Below are positions 10,425-20,427 of a stretch of 64,000 bases of DNA, piece after piece. Numbering within the stretch: position 1 is the stretch's first letter; every line of letters begins with the position of its first letter. The notes under the pieces were generated by a model, which was not told where the DNA came from, made no database searches, and worked only from the letters and a program-made list of their open reading frames with translations. Location: positions 372,001 to 436,000 of the forward strand of contig JADLSH010000106.1 of assembly GCA_016169945.1 (NCBI GenBank). Direction: 5' to 3'. The position numbers and the translations under genes were made by a program. This stretch comes from Trachythela sp. YZ-2020 (Eukaryota; Cnidaria; Anthozoa; Malacalcyonacea; Clavulariidae).

Positions 10425-12613
10425 ATGGGGCAATTTCGATTTGACTTTTCACTAAAGAATATCCCTATACCATCACAGGACGCTTATTTGAAAAATTTGA
10501 TTGAAAAAGTGGAAAGTGTAATAAAACGTATGAGATGAAAAGCTAGTTTCTTTCTTAAAAACAAAAAAAGTGAAAACCAAAACAACCATTTCGGCCTTGC
10601 GTCCAACAAAACACCTCCTTCTATTCCGGAAATGAAACCTTTCGAAGACGACGTTATAAAACTAATCGAAAATTTACAATTTCGGCCATATAGGAACCAA
10701 TTTCAGAAATCTTTGACTAACGATCAAAAGAAAATCAATTCGTCTCCCAACATTTTCATTTTTGCAGACAAAACAAGGAATATTTATGAAACCTCGCTCG
10801 ACACATACAACAAGCTCTTACATGACAACATCACAAAAACATATAAGCATGGATCCGAGGACACTATAGATGAAATTGATTCAGAACTAAAAAACATTTC
10901 GAACAATTTATTAGGAATAGGGGACAGAATTGAAAAAATGAAAAAACGCGAAACATTTATATCTTTAAAACACCACATAGAAAATTTCGAAAACAATCCA
11001 AAATGCCGATTAATTAATTCCGCTAAAAGCGAATCCGGAAAAATAAGCAAAGTTATTTTGGACAAAATTAATTCAAATTTGAGACAAAAGCTGAATTTAA
11101 ATCAATGGAGGAATACAAAACAAGTTATTCAGTGGTTTGGCAATATAAAAGATAAGGACAGACACAGTTTTATTTCGGTTGACATTGTCGATTTTTACCC
11201 ATCTATTTCTGAAAAACTATTGGACCAAGCTTTATCTTGGGCTTCAAATTTGGCTACTATACCTGAAAACGATATTTCAATAATAAAACACGCTAGAAAA
11301 TCTCTCCTTTTCAATACCGGAATTTCATGGATAAAAAAAGATAGCAAGAGTTTGTTTGACGTTACTAAGGGCATTTTCGACGGCGCGGAACTTTCTGAGT
11401 TAGTAGGCCTTTTCATTTTAAACCACCTGAGTAAGAAATTTGGTAAAGAAAGCATCGTCCTATATAGAGATGACGGTTTGGCTATTATAAAGAGTAAATC
11501 AGCACGTTTATCAGACAAAACAAGAAAAGATCTCCACAAAATTTTCGAGCAGTTTGACCTAAATTAAAATTACCGCCGAATCAAATTTACGCATAGTAAA
11601 CTTTTTAGATGTAACTTTCGACCTTAACAATGGAAAACATAGGCCCAAAAGGAAGCCCAATGACGATCCACTATACATAAATATGCACTCTAATCACCCA
11701 CCGAGCATTACAAGGCAACTACCTGCATCAATTAACAAACGCATCGCTCTTCTTTCATCAGATGAGCAACTTTTCAGGAATCTGCACCATATATCAGAAC
11801 GCACTTAGGCATATCAGCCTTAATCATGAACTTAGCTACACTCAGCACACACCGCAACAACAACTCAGGAATAGGCGGCAACGCAAATCATTTGGTTCAA
11901 CCCACCATTTAGCAAGAGTGTTAGCACAAACATATATAGGACGTAATTTCCTTAGTCTAATTGAGAAATATTTTCCACCGCACCACAAGCTCCATAATTT
12001 TTTTAACAGAAATATAGTTAAAGTAAGTTACAGCTGCATGAACAATGTCAAGTCAGTAATCACTAAACACAATGCAAGCATATCTGGGAATAACAAGCCA
12101 CAGGATAGGGACATTACCAATTGCAGTTGTAGAGAAAACACCATTTTCCCGCTTCAAAAACAATGCATGACTAGGGACATAGTATACAAAGCAACAGTCA
12201 CAGTAAGCAATACAAACACGATCAAAAATTACATTGGCATGAATGCAACCACATTCAAAGAGCGATTGGCCAACCACACGAAATCTTTTCAGCATAAAAA
12301 GTACGCAAATGACACGGAACTTTCGAAATATATTTGGACATTGAAAGAAAACAATAAGGATTTCAGTATTAGTTGGCAAATTTTAAAACATTCTATTTCG
12401 TACACAGGAGGATCAAAACGATGCAATTTATGTTTTGAAGAAAAATTTTGTATTTTGAAAGAAAAAAACAAGAATTGTTTACTCAACAAAAGAGCTAAAA
12501 TAATTTCACGCTGTCGTCATAGTAACAAATTTCGCGTAAACAACGCAAACAAAGCCATGCATGCACATATTGTCTCCCACATACACCTCCACGTTCCGGG
12601 AGGAAGCATATAA
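10425..12613 (+). pseudogene. Penelope-like retroelement polyprotein (RT + GIY-YIG), broken
   Basis: The ATG at 10,425 opens a frame that meets one stop (TGA at 10,536) and then runs to 11,567. It holds the N-terminal ADKTRNIYE region, RT motif A (FISVDIVDFYPSIS, about 11,170-11,210), the GAELSELVGLF block (motif B) and motif C as YRDDG (about 11,460-11,475). A frameshift near 11,563 and others at about 11,800 and 11,935 separate the RT from the thumb and C-terminal part (11,762-12,613). That part carries Cys-rich CSCRENTIF and a GIY-YIG-type endonuclease (YKATV...YIGMNATTFKERLANH). Such enzymes copy the element RNA at a nick made by the endonuclease. The gene order is normal for GIY-YIG Penelope-like elements. 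This copy is defective. Pseudo-LTRs flank it. Confidence 0.9.
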
Positions 12614-12768
12614 GCGGTCATTCCTTTCGATACTTGTCACTGCCTGATGATTCTTTTACAGATGAAACAGCCTGTTGCAGACCAGTTTTGAGGTAAGCGA
12701 AAATCTATAATTTGCTCTAACTATATGTTGTCGAGCACTCTTTGCGTTTCGTAGACCTAAATCTACAC
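12500..12768 (+). repeat. Penelope-like pseudo-LTR, downstream copy
   Basis: This is the 3' end of the element, covering the final coding bases, the stop after GGSI and about 155 bp of UTR ending CGTAGACCTAAATCTACAC. It is a direct repeat of 10,105-10,362, and its last ~90 bp recur again at 13,043-13,137. It contains the hammerhead motif at 12,640-12,680 and is followed by a TA microsatellite. Confidence 0.75.
12640..12680 (+). ncRNA. Hammerhead ribozyme, minimal type I
   Basis: Helix I is CTGC (12,640-12,643) with GCAG (12,677-12,680). The core CTGATGA is at 12,644-12,650 and GAAA at 12,664-12,667. Helix II is TCT/AGA with loop TTTAC and one T-T mismatch next to the core. Helix III is ACA/TGT closed by GCC. 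The cleavage triplet is GTT, predicting a cut between 12,676 and 12,677. Penelope-like elements are known to carry hammerheads of this kind in their pseudo-LTRs, where they would self-cleave the transcript. The mismatch suggests weakened activity. Confidence 0.7.
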
Positions 12769-12769
12769 T

Positions 12770-12796
<27 letters not shown>
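12767..12796. repeat. (TA)n microsatellite
   Basis: Uninterrupted TA run at the 3' end of the Penelope-like copy; a second one occupies about 13,137-13,170 at the end of the next partial copy. TA-rich tails appear to mark element ends here. Confidence 0.85.
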
Positions 12797-12800
<4 letters not shown>

Positions 12801-12805
12801 CAAAT

Positions 12806-12849
12806 CTGCAGACATGCATGTTTCGCCGTTCAACGGCTCGTCAGTGCAG
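12806..12849 (-). ncRNA. Hammerhead ribozyme, complete core
   Basis: Read on the minus strand: helix I CTGCA (complement of 12,845-12,849) with TGCAG (complement of 12,806-12,810). The core is CTGACGA; the fifth base of this box is free to vary, so it is canonical. Helix II is a perfect five-pair GCCGT/ACGGC with a TGA loop, followed by GAAA. Helix III is the self-complementary ACATGCATGT. The cleavage triplet is GTC, predicting a cut between 12,811 and 12,810. All invariant bases are present. It lies between partial Penelope-like copies and probably belongs to a second, related element. Confidence 0.8.
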
Positions 12850-13010
12850 CTTGTAACGCAGTCTAGATGCGAGTGACTTCGTATTTATACACCATACTCT
12901 TGCCCTCACCAAGCGCATGTGGTACAATACTCAGACACATGCGCATCCAGACATGCGTGAAGTCTCATGGGGCCAGAGTGCTCAAACGACCACAAGGGAA
13001 GTGAGCTTTT

Positions 13011-13060
13011 ACCTCAAAACTTGTCTGCAGACAAGCTTGTCGGCAGACAAGTTTTGAGGT
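13011..13060. repeat. 18-bp perfect inverted repeat at a Penelope-like junction
   Basis: ACCTCAAAACTTGTCTGC (13,011-13,028) faces its exact complement at 13,043-13,060 across a 14-base loop. The right arm starts with GCAGACAAGTTTTGAGG, which is the element sequence immediately 3' of the predicted hammerhead cut at 12,677. It therefore looks like the joint of two inverted element ends. Confidence 0.7.
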
Positions 13061-13134
13061 AAGCGAAAATCTATAATTTGCTCTAACTATATGTTGTCGA
13101 GCACTCTTTGCGTTTCGTAGACCTAAACCTACAC

Positions 13135-13137
<3 letters not shown>
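13043..13137 (+). repeat. Penelope-like terminal fragment starting at the ribozyme cut
   Basis: This matches 12,677-12,768 and 10,266-10,362. Homology to those copies begins at GCAG, the first bases after the predicted self-cleavage position; the bases just upstream differ completely. It ends in a (TA)n run. Confidence 0.65.
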
Positions 13138-13172
<35 letters not shown>

Positions 13173-13177
13173 CAGCC

Positions 13178-14200
13178 TTAATAACAGAAAGTAAGTATGT
13201 CGTTAACATACCAGTTATCCTCCATTTTTATGTTTTCAGAATCGTTCTGTCGTTCTTCAACTTCTTCGGCGTCTAGTACTTCACCAGATGCATCTGGAAT
13301 AAAAACATCAGTAGGTGTTTCATCTAACTCCGAGAATCCTGCAGCGCTGACACCATAATCATCAGTCAACAAAGACATCGGCTCATCGCATTCGACCATG
13401 TTTAGAATGCATCTGCTTGCCTCAGCGACTCTGTCCTCTGGCAGCCATATCTTTCTCGTTATTGGTGATACAAGTTTAAAATACTCTGGAACCAGCTGCA
13501 AAGAGCCTACCCAATCATACAATTGTATCATACTTGCGTTCGGGTAAAATGCACGAGTAACGACTCCTTGGGTTAAATGCCTTACTGACACAAGAACATG
13601 ATACTCGCTTATATCCGGCTCTGGCAAGAGACGAGATTCTCTAATCTTCCTCAACGATTCCTGTCGTTCAACATCGTTTAGCTCCTTCTCTAGAAGTTGC
13701 TTCCTTTCCTTGTCTTTCTCCTGATCTTTCCTCAAGGATTCTACATAGGCTTGGTCCTGCTCTTTTAGTAATGCATTGCGTTCATCTTGTGTTCCTATTA
13801 AACTTGTAGTGTTCTCAATTATTTCATCATACTCATCGTCATCACTATGACCAGATTGTTCAGGCAAGGAATCTGTACTTATTTGTGTACTTGGTCGCGG
13901 TAAGGGAACATCGTCTTCAGCTTCGCTACTGTTATCAGAATGGATAGTCTCAGCAAGTTGACTGGTAAGATAAACTCTAATTCTTGACTTAAATCCATTC
14001 TTTTCACTGTATTTTCCCACAGTAAAATCTACATATTCGTCTTTCTCCTCTAAAGTTTTGCGCTGGAAATCAGCTAACCCAAAACTCATTTCCTTCTCGT
14101 TACCACACTGGCTTTTTCCTTTAGGAAAAAGCAATTGTTTTCCAGATTTAATCAAGTCCTCGTACGTTGTCTCAGTTGTTGTAGTTATAGTGACACTCAA
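13178..14200 (-). CDS. UBX-like domain protein exon, possibly part of a HECT-ligase-like gene
   Basis: This is a 340-codon open frame on the minus strand without an ATG near its start. Residues about 95-150 are acidic and low complexity. Residues 140-195 are a charged coiled coil (DERNALLKEQDQAYVESLRK, then EKDKERKQLLEKELNDVERQ). Residues 200-275 (LLPEP...VLVSVRHLTQGVVTRAFYP...YDWVGSL...) look like a UBX/ubiquitin-like fold as in FAF1-type cofactors. A consensus-like donor (TG|GTATGT) near 13,193 suggests the exon ends at ...MEDNW and that the last ten codons are intronic. Similar modules precede HECT domains in some invertebrate genes; that is from general knowledge and the HECT part is not here. 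LINE A starts just upstream and Penelope-like debris lies downstream, so the gene is probably broken. Confidence 0.5.
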   Translation of the reverse strand: MSVTITTTTETTYEDLIKSGKQLLFPKGKSQCGNEKEMSFGLADFQRKTLEEKDEYVDFTVGKYSEKNGFKSRIRVYLTSQLAETIHSDNSSEAEDDVPLPRPSTQISTDSLPEQSGHSDDDEYDEIIENTTSLIGTQDERNALLKEQDQAYVESLRKDQEKDKERKQLLEKELNDVERQESLRKIRESRLLPEPDISEYHVLVSVRHLTQGVVTRAFYPNASMIQLYDWVGSLQLVPEYFKLVSPITRKIWLPEDRVAEASRCILNMVECDEPMSLLTDDYGVSAAGFSELDETPTDVFIPDASGEVLDAEEVEERQNDSENIKMEDNWYVNDILTFCY

Positions 14201-14307
14201 TCGTTGTCATTGCACGGTACGGACGTACATTTTCGAGCTCTGCAAATTTTAAAAGTCTACAACGTGTCAGCAAGGGTGAAACACAGATTTTAGTCTTGAT
14301 CTATCAG

Positions 14308-15460
14308 ATGGCAACTCATGAGAAAGGTAAAACCATAGCTGAACTTCGCGTGGTTGATTTACGACTGGAATTAGACAAGAGACGACTTGATAAAACTGGG
14401 CTAAAAGCATTCTCGTCGAAAGACTCGAAAGTGCTATGCACACAGAGGGAAAAAATCTTCAAGACAGCTCAATTGTCGAAACTATCGATGTCGACCGCCA
14501 ACACGTTGACTCATGTGCTTGTGCAGATGCTTATCATCATGAGATTGCTTTTCTTCGCGATGAAATCCGCGGTCTAAAAGAAAAATTTGAGAAAGTCGCC
14601 ATAGATGAGTATGCAAATCACCCTCCTGGCCGTTACGCAATCCACGAAGTTGAAATCAATAATTTAAGAATGAAGCTTGATGCGGCGGATTCTGAACTCC
14701 AGAGAGCTAGAAACGATAATATCCACCTATTATCCACCATCCAAATCTTATCAAATAAGTTACAACTTACTGAAAGCACTGGTGTAACTAAAACAGACGA
14801 CCAAACAGCAGATCCGATTAAACGGAATTCAAGTCATAGAGTTCAGTCAACCAAAACGGCATTCAATCAAGATATGTCTCGAAATGGCAAGAAGGCCGCC
14901 CAAGGCAAGTCTTCCTCTACGACTGATAATGGCAAAGATGATCGTAGAGTTAAAGAATCTAAAACTACCATACTGGTTGGTGACTCTATTGTGAAGAACA
15001 TACAAGGATACAAGTTGGGCAAAGAAGTTGGCGAACGCGTTGTAGTTAAACCGTTTCCAGGTGCGAAAATCAATGAAATGGTGCACTATATAAAGCCCAC
15101 GCTTGATAGAAAACCAGATCGTATTGTCATTCATATTGGAACTAACGACTTATCATCAAAAAGCCCCGACGAAGTTGCAGACGACATCATTTGCCTCGCT
15201 AAAGAAATTGTGGAAAATTCTGATGCCGAAATCGTCATATCTGAATTAACGACACGCGTTGACAAGCCTGCCTACAGTATACAGAAAACGTAAAGCTGGT
15301 TAACAAGAATTTGAAGAAATGCTGCAGTCAAAACAATTGGCAGCTCATAGAACATAGTAATATTAATAAACGTGGCTTGACTGGCTTACACCTAAATGAA
15401 GCAGGTAGCAAAGTGTTATTTAATAATTTTATAAATAGTTTGAAAAGAAGTCAATATTGA
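14308..15460 (+). pseudogene. LINE A ORF1: SAP-like motif, coiled coil, SGNH hydrolase
   Basis: The ATG at 14,308 begins a frame with a SAP-like DNA-binding motif (AELRVVDLRLELDKRRLDKT, residues about 10-35). A one-base shift near 14,413 is needed to continue into the main 14,436-15,293 frame. That frame has a predicted coiled coil (HEIAFLRDEIRGLKEKFEKV, then VEINNLRMKLDAADSELQ) and an SGNH/GDSL esterase domain: VGDSIVKNI (block I) and IHIGTNDL (block III). A second shift near 15,290 separates the last block (GLTGLHLNEAG, about 15,385) and the stop at 15,458. ORF1 proteins of CR1/L2-type LINEs often carry such an esterase of unclear role. ORF2 follows 57 bp after the ORF1 stop. Two frameshifts make it non-functional. 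Confidence 0.8.
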
Positions 15461-15517
15461 TACGGTATACGGCAAATTCCAAGCAATGCAATTTTTTCTA
15501 GCCAAGATCACTCAATA

Positions 15518-18366
15518 ATGTGCACACCTCAAAACCATATTACAAATCAGTCTAGTGATACATGTATGAATTCAAATGTCTTTCGAGACTTATCTAAATT
15601 TAGAGGTTTCAAAATTGCAGCTTTAAATATTGGTAGCCTGCCTGCTCATATAGATGAATTAAAGGTCAACATGGGAGAACAGACTTTAGATATTCTTGCA
15701 ACAAATGAAACTCGACTAGATGAAACTGTTTTAACTGGGGAAATCTTTATACCCGGTTATAATTTAGAAAGAAAAGATAGAAATAGACAAGGCGGTGGAG
15801 TTGCACTTTACATCAGAGATACAATAAATTACCAATGCATGAACGAGTTTGATGTTGATCAACTTGAATGGTTATGTGTTAAAATAACTAAGCCAAAAGC
15901 AAAGCCATTTATTGTTGGTACATGGCATAGTCCACCTTCATCCTGTGTGGAAAAAATGAATCTTTTCGAGTCTTTGGTTAATAAACTTGAAGTATTAGGG
16001 CTTGAAATTAATATAATCGGTGATTTAAACTGTGATGTGAATGCCTCCCCTCTTGACTCGCATACTAAACATCTATTAGACATATGTAATTTGTATGAAT
16101 ACCATCAAAAAATTGCAGAACCTACCAGAATAACTAGTAATACCACCACGACTATAGATCTATTCTTGACAAATAACTCTAGCATATTCTCGAAAACAGG
16201 AGTCTGTCATATAGGCATAAGTGATCATTCTCTTATTTATGCTGTTAGGAAATTTTCCATACCAAAGAGAAAATGCAAAATAGTCCAAAGTAGGTCATTC
16301 AGAAATTTTGATGGAAATGCTTTTAGAGCTGATTTAAATTTAGCCCCATGGTTCGTAATACAAAACGAGCAAAATCCAAATCGTGCCTGGGAAATCTGGA
16401 AGTCAATTTTTCTTCAGATTTCTGATGTCCATGCACCTATACGAAGACGAAAAATTAGAAATGCTCAGTCTCGTTCGTTAACCCCAGAATTAAAGAGACA
16501 AATGTTTGAAAGAGATAAACTCAAAAGGATAGCAAATAATTTCAAAACAAACGAAAACTGGGCCAATTACAAAACTACCAGAAATAAAGTAAATGCTGAT
16601 ATCAAAGAGGCTAAAGCTAGTTTCTACAACAATTTTTTCAAAATAATGTTGGAAACATAAAAAATGCATGGAAAGGTATCAATTTGATCTTGGGCAAGGA
16701 TTCCCAAGCTACTGAAATTAGTAACATCAGAGCGGACAACACTTCCGTTTTAAATACACATTTTACACAAATTGGACCAAATCTGGCAAATGAAATTCCT
16801 GCAACCGCTGAAGATTTCAAAAACTATATAAATCCAGCTGAATGCAGTTTTTCTTTGTCTGAAACAACCGAAGATGTTGTGTTTAAATTTATTAAATTAT
16901 TGCCAATCAATAAATCTTGTGGTCTTGATGGGATAACTTGTCGACTATTAAAAGAAGCAGCTGAAATTGTAATTCCCTCCTTGACTGGCATTATAAACTT
17001 ATCCATAAGGAGTGGAATATTTCCCGATGATTGGAAAATTGCTGGAGTCACACCTATATATATATAAGGAAGATTTGAAATCTGATCCTAACAATTATAG
17101 ACCAATATCAGTTTTACCAGTAGTTAGCAAGTTAGTTGAGAAGATCGTTTTTGATCAACTCTATATATATCTTACTGAGAATAATCTTCTTGCTGATTGT
17201 CAGCATGGTTTTAGACCAATGCACTCAACTATGACAGCATTGCTGGAAATTACTAATAAATGGTATCAAAACATTGATAATAAATTGTTAACAGGTGTTC
17301 TCTTCTTAGATCTAAAAAAAGCGTTTGATACATTGGATCACCAGATATTACTCAAAAAGCTCAAACTATATGGAGCAAATACACACGCCTTTAAATGGTT
17401 CACTTCATATCTCGCAAACCGTAAGCAGAGCACATACGTTAATGGAGCCCTTTCAGAGTGTCGTCAGATTGTTTGTGGGGTTCCACAAGGATCCATTCTT
17501 GGACCCTTGTTATTTCTAATATATATCAATGACTTATCTACGTGTTCTCTATCATCTAGTGTAGAGATGTATGCGGACGACACAAATGCTAAAGACCCAG
17601 TGTCTTTACAATCTAAAATGAACGATGATCTAAAAAATGTTCAAGTATGGGCTACAAGCTAATAAACTAACATTAAATACAAAAATGACTTAAGTATCTG
17701 ATTGTAACCAGCAATTACAACATCAACCATATGAATTATGACCTTGACATAAAAGTTAACAATCATTCACTGGAACGGAAAAAGTCTTACAAACACTTAG
17801 GCATTGAAGTTGACGAGACGTTAAGCTGGCAAGCACAAATCGATGCAATTACTAAAAACGTTTCATCCGGTCTTGGAGCTCTCAAACGAGTTCGAGACTT
17901 TATGCCACTTTCGATACTATTGAAAATGTATGAGGCTTTAATTCAGCCGTACTTTGATTATTGCAGTGAGATATGGGGTTGCCTTGCTAAAGGCCTTGCT
18001 GACAAATTACAGAAATTACAAAATAGAGCAGCAAGGATAATTACTTATTCTGATTACACTATTAGATCATCCGACATTTTAGAGGATCTTGGCTGGAACA
18101 CTCTTGACCACACACGCTTTAACAAATTAGTAACTTGTGTGTACAAGTCCCAAAATGGTCATTTGCCTAATAGTATCAACAACATTTTCCAACCAATTTC
18201 AAACACACATTCTCATAATTTGAGAAACAGTTCAAATGATCTTAGAGCACAAACCGAAGCTAAAAAACGTAGTTTTCACTATCGAGGATCGATTGCTTGG
18301 AATAGCCTATCAAGTGAGATCAGAGCTAAACCAACACTTATAGCTTTTAAAAGATCTCTTTTATAA
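15518..18366 (+). pseudogene. LINE A ORF2: APE endonuclease + reverse transcriptase, broken
   Basis: The first frame (15,518-16,660, 380 codons) is the apurinic-type endonuclease: AALNIGSLPAHIDEL, TNETRLD, GGGVALYI, IIGDLNCD, TTTIDLFLT and GISDHS. Frameshifts near 16,655, 17,060 and a stop at 17,660 split the reverse transcriptase over frames 16,684-17,067, 17,012-17,662 and 17,731-18,366. Motif A is FLDLKKAFDTLDH (~17,310), motif B GVPQGSILGPLLFLIYIND and motif C YADDT (~17,575). The end has the usual QNRAARIIT and NSLSSEIR blocks. Family: CR1/L2 group. The protein would nick DNA and reverse-transcribe the LINE RNA; this copy cannot. The 3' UTR runs to about 18,540 and ends in repeated AAGCTTTTAATAA. 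Confidence 0.9.
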
Positions 18367-18599
18367 CTTAGATCAAATATGACTTCTTTGATGCATGTAA
18401 ATATTACCTTAATTATTTTGAACTTTGTAATACTTAGACTATGTTATAATTTTATGTATGTATATGTGTAAACGGCTCTCCGGAAGAACATGTAAAGTGA
18501 GTGAGATACCGTATGTAAGCTTTTAATAAATAAGCTTTTAATAATAGTGTTCGGGTACTACCTCCTTTCTCGAAGCCAACTCGTGTGGGCTTCTTATCT

Positions 18600-19560
18600 T
18601 TGCCAGAATGTATCCACAAGATATACATAAAAATATCCGAGGAAACTGCGCTGTTCCATCTCTCTTTGTTACAAATATCTGCCACATAACGAATAATGTG
18701 GACGAATTGTCGGCTGTGGTTGCGATTAATAGCCCCTCTGTAGTTTTGGTCACTGAATCCTGGTTATTGACACTGACATTCCAGATTCTATTATTCACAT
18801 AGGAAATACATACAACTCATATCGACTCGACAGACCAACGCCTGGTGGTGGTATCATGGCATATATGAAATCTGATTTACCTGCTAAACGCCTTCCTGAA
18901 TTAGAAGAGGAAGGAAGAGAAGCGCTTTGGTTACTACTAAAGCCACCCAGAACACCGAGACCTTACAGTTCTATCATTGTAGTATGCGTATACTACCCCC
19001 CAGGCCAAACTAAAGAGAATGAATGTGACATGCTGGACTACTTAACTAAAAAAATGGACACTGCCTTAGCTGAGCGCCTTCTGCCGGCCGGCATATTTGT
19101 AGCTGGAGACTTTAACAAACTGGACTTGAATCCTTTGTGTCGCCGTTTTAATCTACGAAAACAAGTCAAGTTGCCCACGAGAGGGAAAAACATTCTGGAC
19201 CAGATACTCACTAACATGTCAGATTTGTACGACGAAGTACTTCATCTTCCCCCGATCGGTCGCTCCGATCGCCAAATTTTGATTTTGCCACCCAAAACAA
19301 GACATAATATGCCCCCCGTCTCAAAGAAATACCGACAAATGAAACCAGAGAACTTAAATGCACTGGGCTTGAAAATGAATCTCGAAAACTGGGAGAAAGT
19401 ATACTCTGAATCGGATGTGGATGATAAGGTCTCTGTCTTTAACTCTATCGTCATCGATATGTTTGATGAAACCATACCCGTGAGAACAGCTCGCGCACAC
19501 TGTACGGACAAGCCGTGGATGACCCCTAGTATCAAGGGGCTGATTAAAGTAATTTATCCC
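18600..19560 (+). pseudogene. Rex1/CR1-like LINE, endonuclease fragment only
   Basis: Frames 18,608-18,802 (SLFVTNICHITNNVDELSAV, TESWL) and 18,856-19,560 (PGGGIMAYMKSDLPAKRL, FVAGDFNKLD, NILDQILTN, GRSD) make one APE-type endonuclease with a frameshift near 18,760. The usual SDH catalytic end reads SDRQ, so the histidine is lost. Homology stops at KPWMTPSIKGLIK (~19,546) before any reverse transcriptase. A 3'-truncated LINE is unusual, since LINE copies usually lose the 5' side. The minisatellite that follows probably marks a rearrangement. Confidence 0.8.
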
Positions 19561-19660
19561 CACATCCGCGTTTTATCCTCTCATCCGTGTTTTATCCCCC
19601 CATCCGTGTTTTATGCCCTCATCCGTGTTTTATCCCCCCCATCTGTGTTTTATCCCAACC
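19558..19660 (+). repeat. ~19-20-bp minisatellite, five units
   Basis: Five tandem copies of CATCCGTGTTTTATCCCCCC with small variations start right where LINE homology ends. The open frame continues through them only because the repeat lacks stops. Confidence 0.85.
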
Positions 19661-19849
19661 CTTTTCAAAACGGGAAAGAAGGAGAAAAAAGCCAAAATAC
19701 TGAACTTCCTAACCAACTGACACTGGCATGAAAATAAGAATATATTACAACAAAGACATTGCATTGCTAGTTACCTTGGCTTGGCTCCGTATATTTTAAT
19801 TCCACTGAGGACTCAAGGGAAGTCAAAAGTTATTTTTTAAGTTTATCCG

Positions 19850-20110
19850 ATATATAGGAAAGGACACCCTCTGATCCCTCTCATGCGAAATATGCATTGT
19901 TTTTCTTGACTGAATTTCGAATTTATCCGCCAGATAGCGATTTAACCGGTCTCGAGACACCGTTTAAACTTATCCGCAGGATAGTCGAAATTTAACCGGC
20001 GAATAGCGCTAAACAGGCCTCGTACAATGCAATTCAGTTCTCAAGCGTTTAAATTTTATCCAGCGGATCGATAGCGAGTTAAACGGTGGATAGCGACTTA
20101 AATGCAGTGT
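19850..20110. repeat. MITE-like segment of TATCCG/GATAGCG motifs
   Basis: Repeated and partly inverted units such as TTATCCGCCAGATAGCGATTTAACCGG, CGGCGAATAGCG and CGGTGGATAGCGACTTAA occur. They resemble the palindromic ends of a MITE type common in invertebrates, but no clean element borders could be set. Confidence 0.4.
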
Positions 20111-20231
20111 AAGAGGATTACTGCCATCAATAATTTTTGCGTCAACAAACCACGGCCAGGAGAGAAGAGATTTTGAAGATAAGTACCAACTTTGATTAAT
20201 TGTGAGACTGTTAGACTATCATTTTTTGCAC

Positions 20232-20427
20232 TTTATTATTATTATTATGAACTGTATTTCAACACGGTACAATTTCACCTTATAAAATAATTATGTACAA
20301 AGAAAAGAAAAAGGTGATCTTCCAACCGGCCGTGCTTACACTAGTAAAAATATGAATTACGATATTTACAAGAAGGTTATTATAACTATAGATAACAACA
20401 AAGGGAAAATGAATATGATACTTAATA
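20232..20427 (-). repeat. LINE B 3' UTR and (AAT)n tail
   Basis: Downstream of the ORF2 stop on the minus strand, ~180 bp of UTR ends in a short run of TAA/ATT triplets (20,233-20,248). A short simple-repeat tail rather than poly(A) is normal for CR1/L2-type LINEs. Confidence 0.75.
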
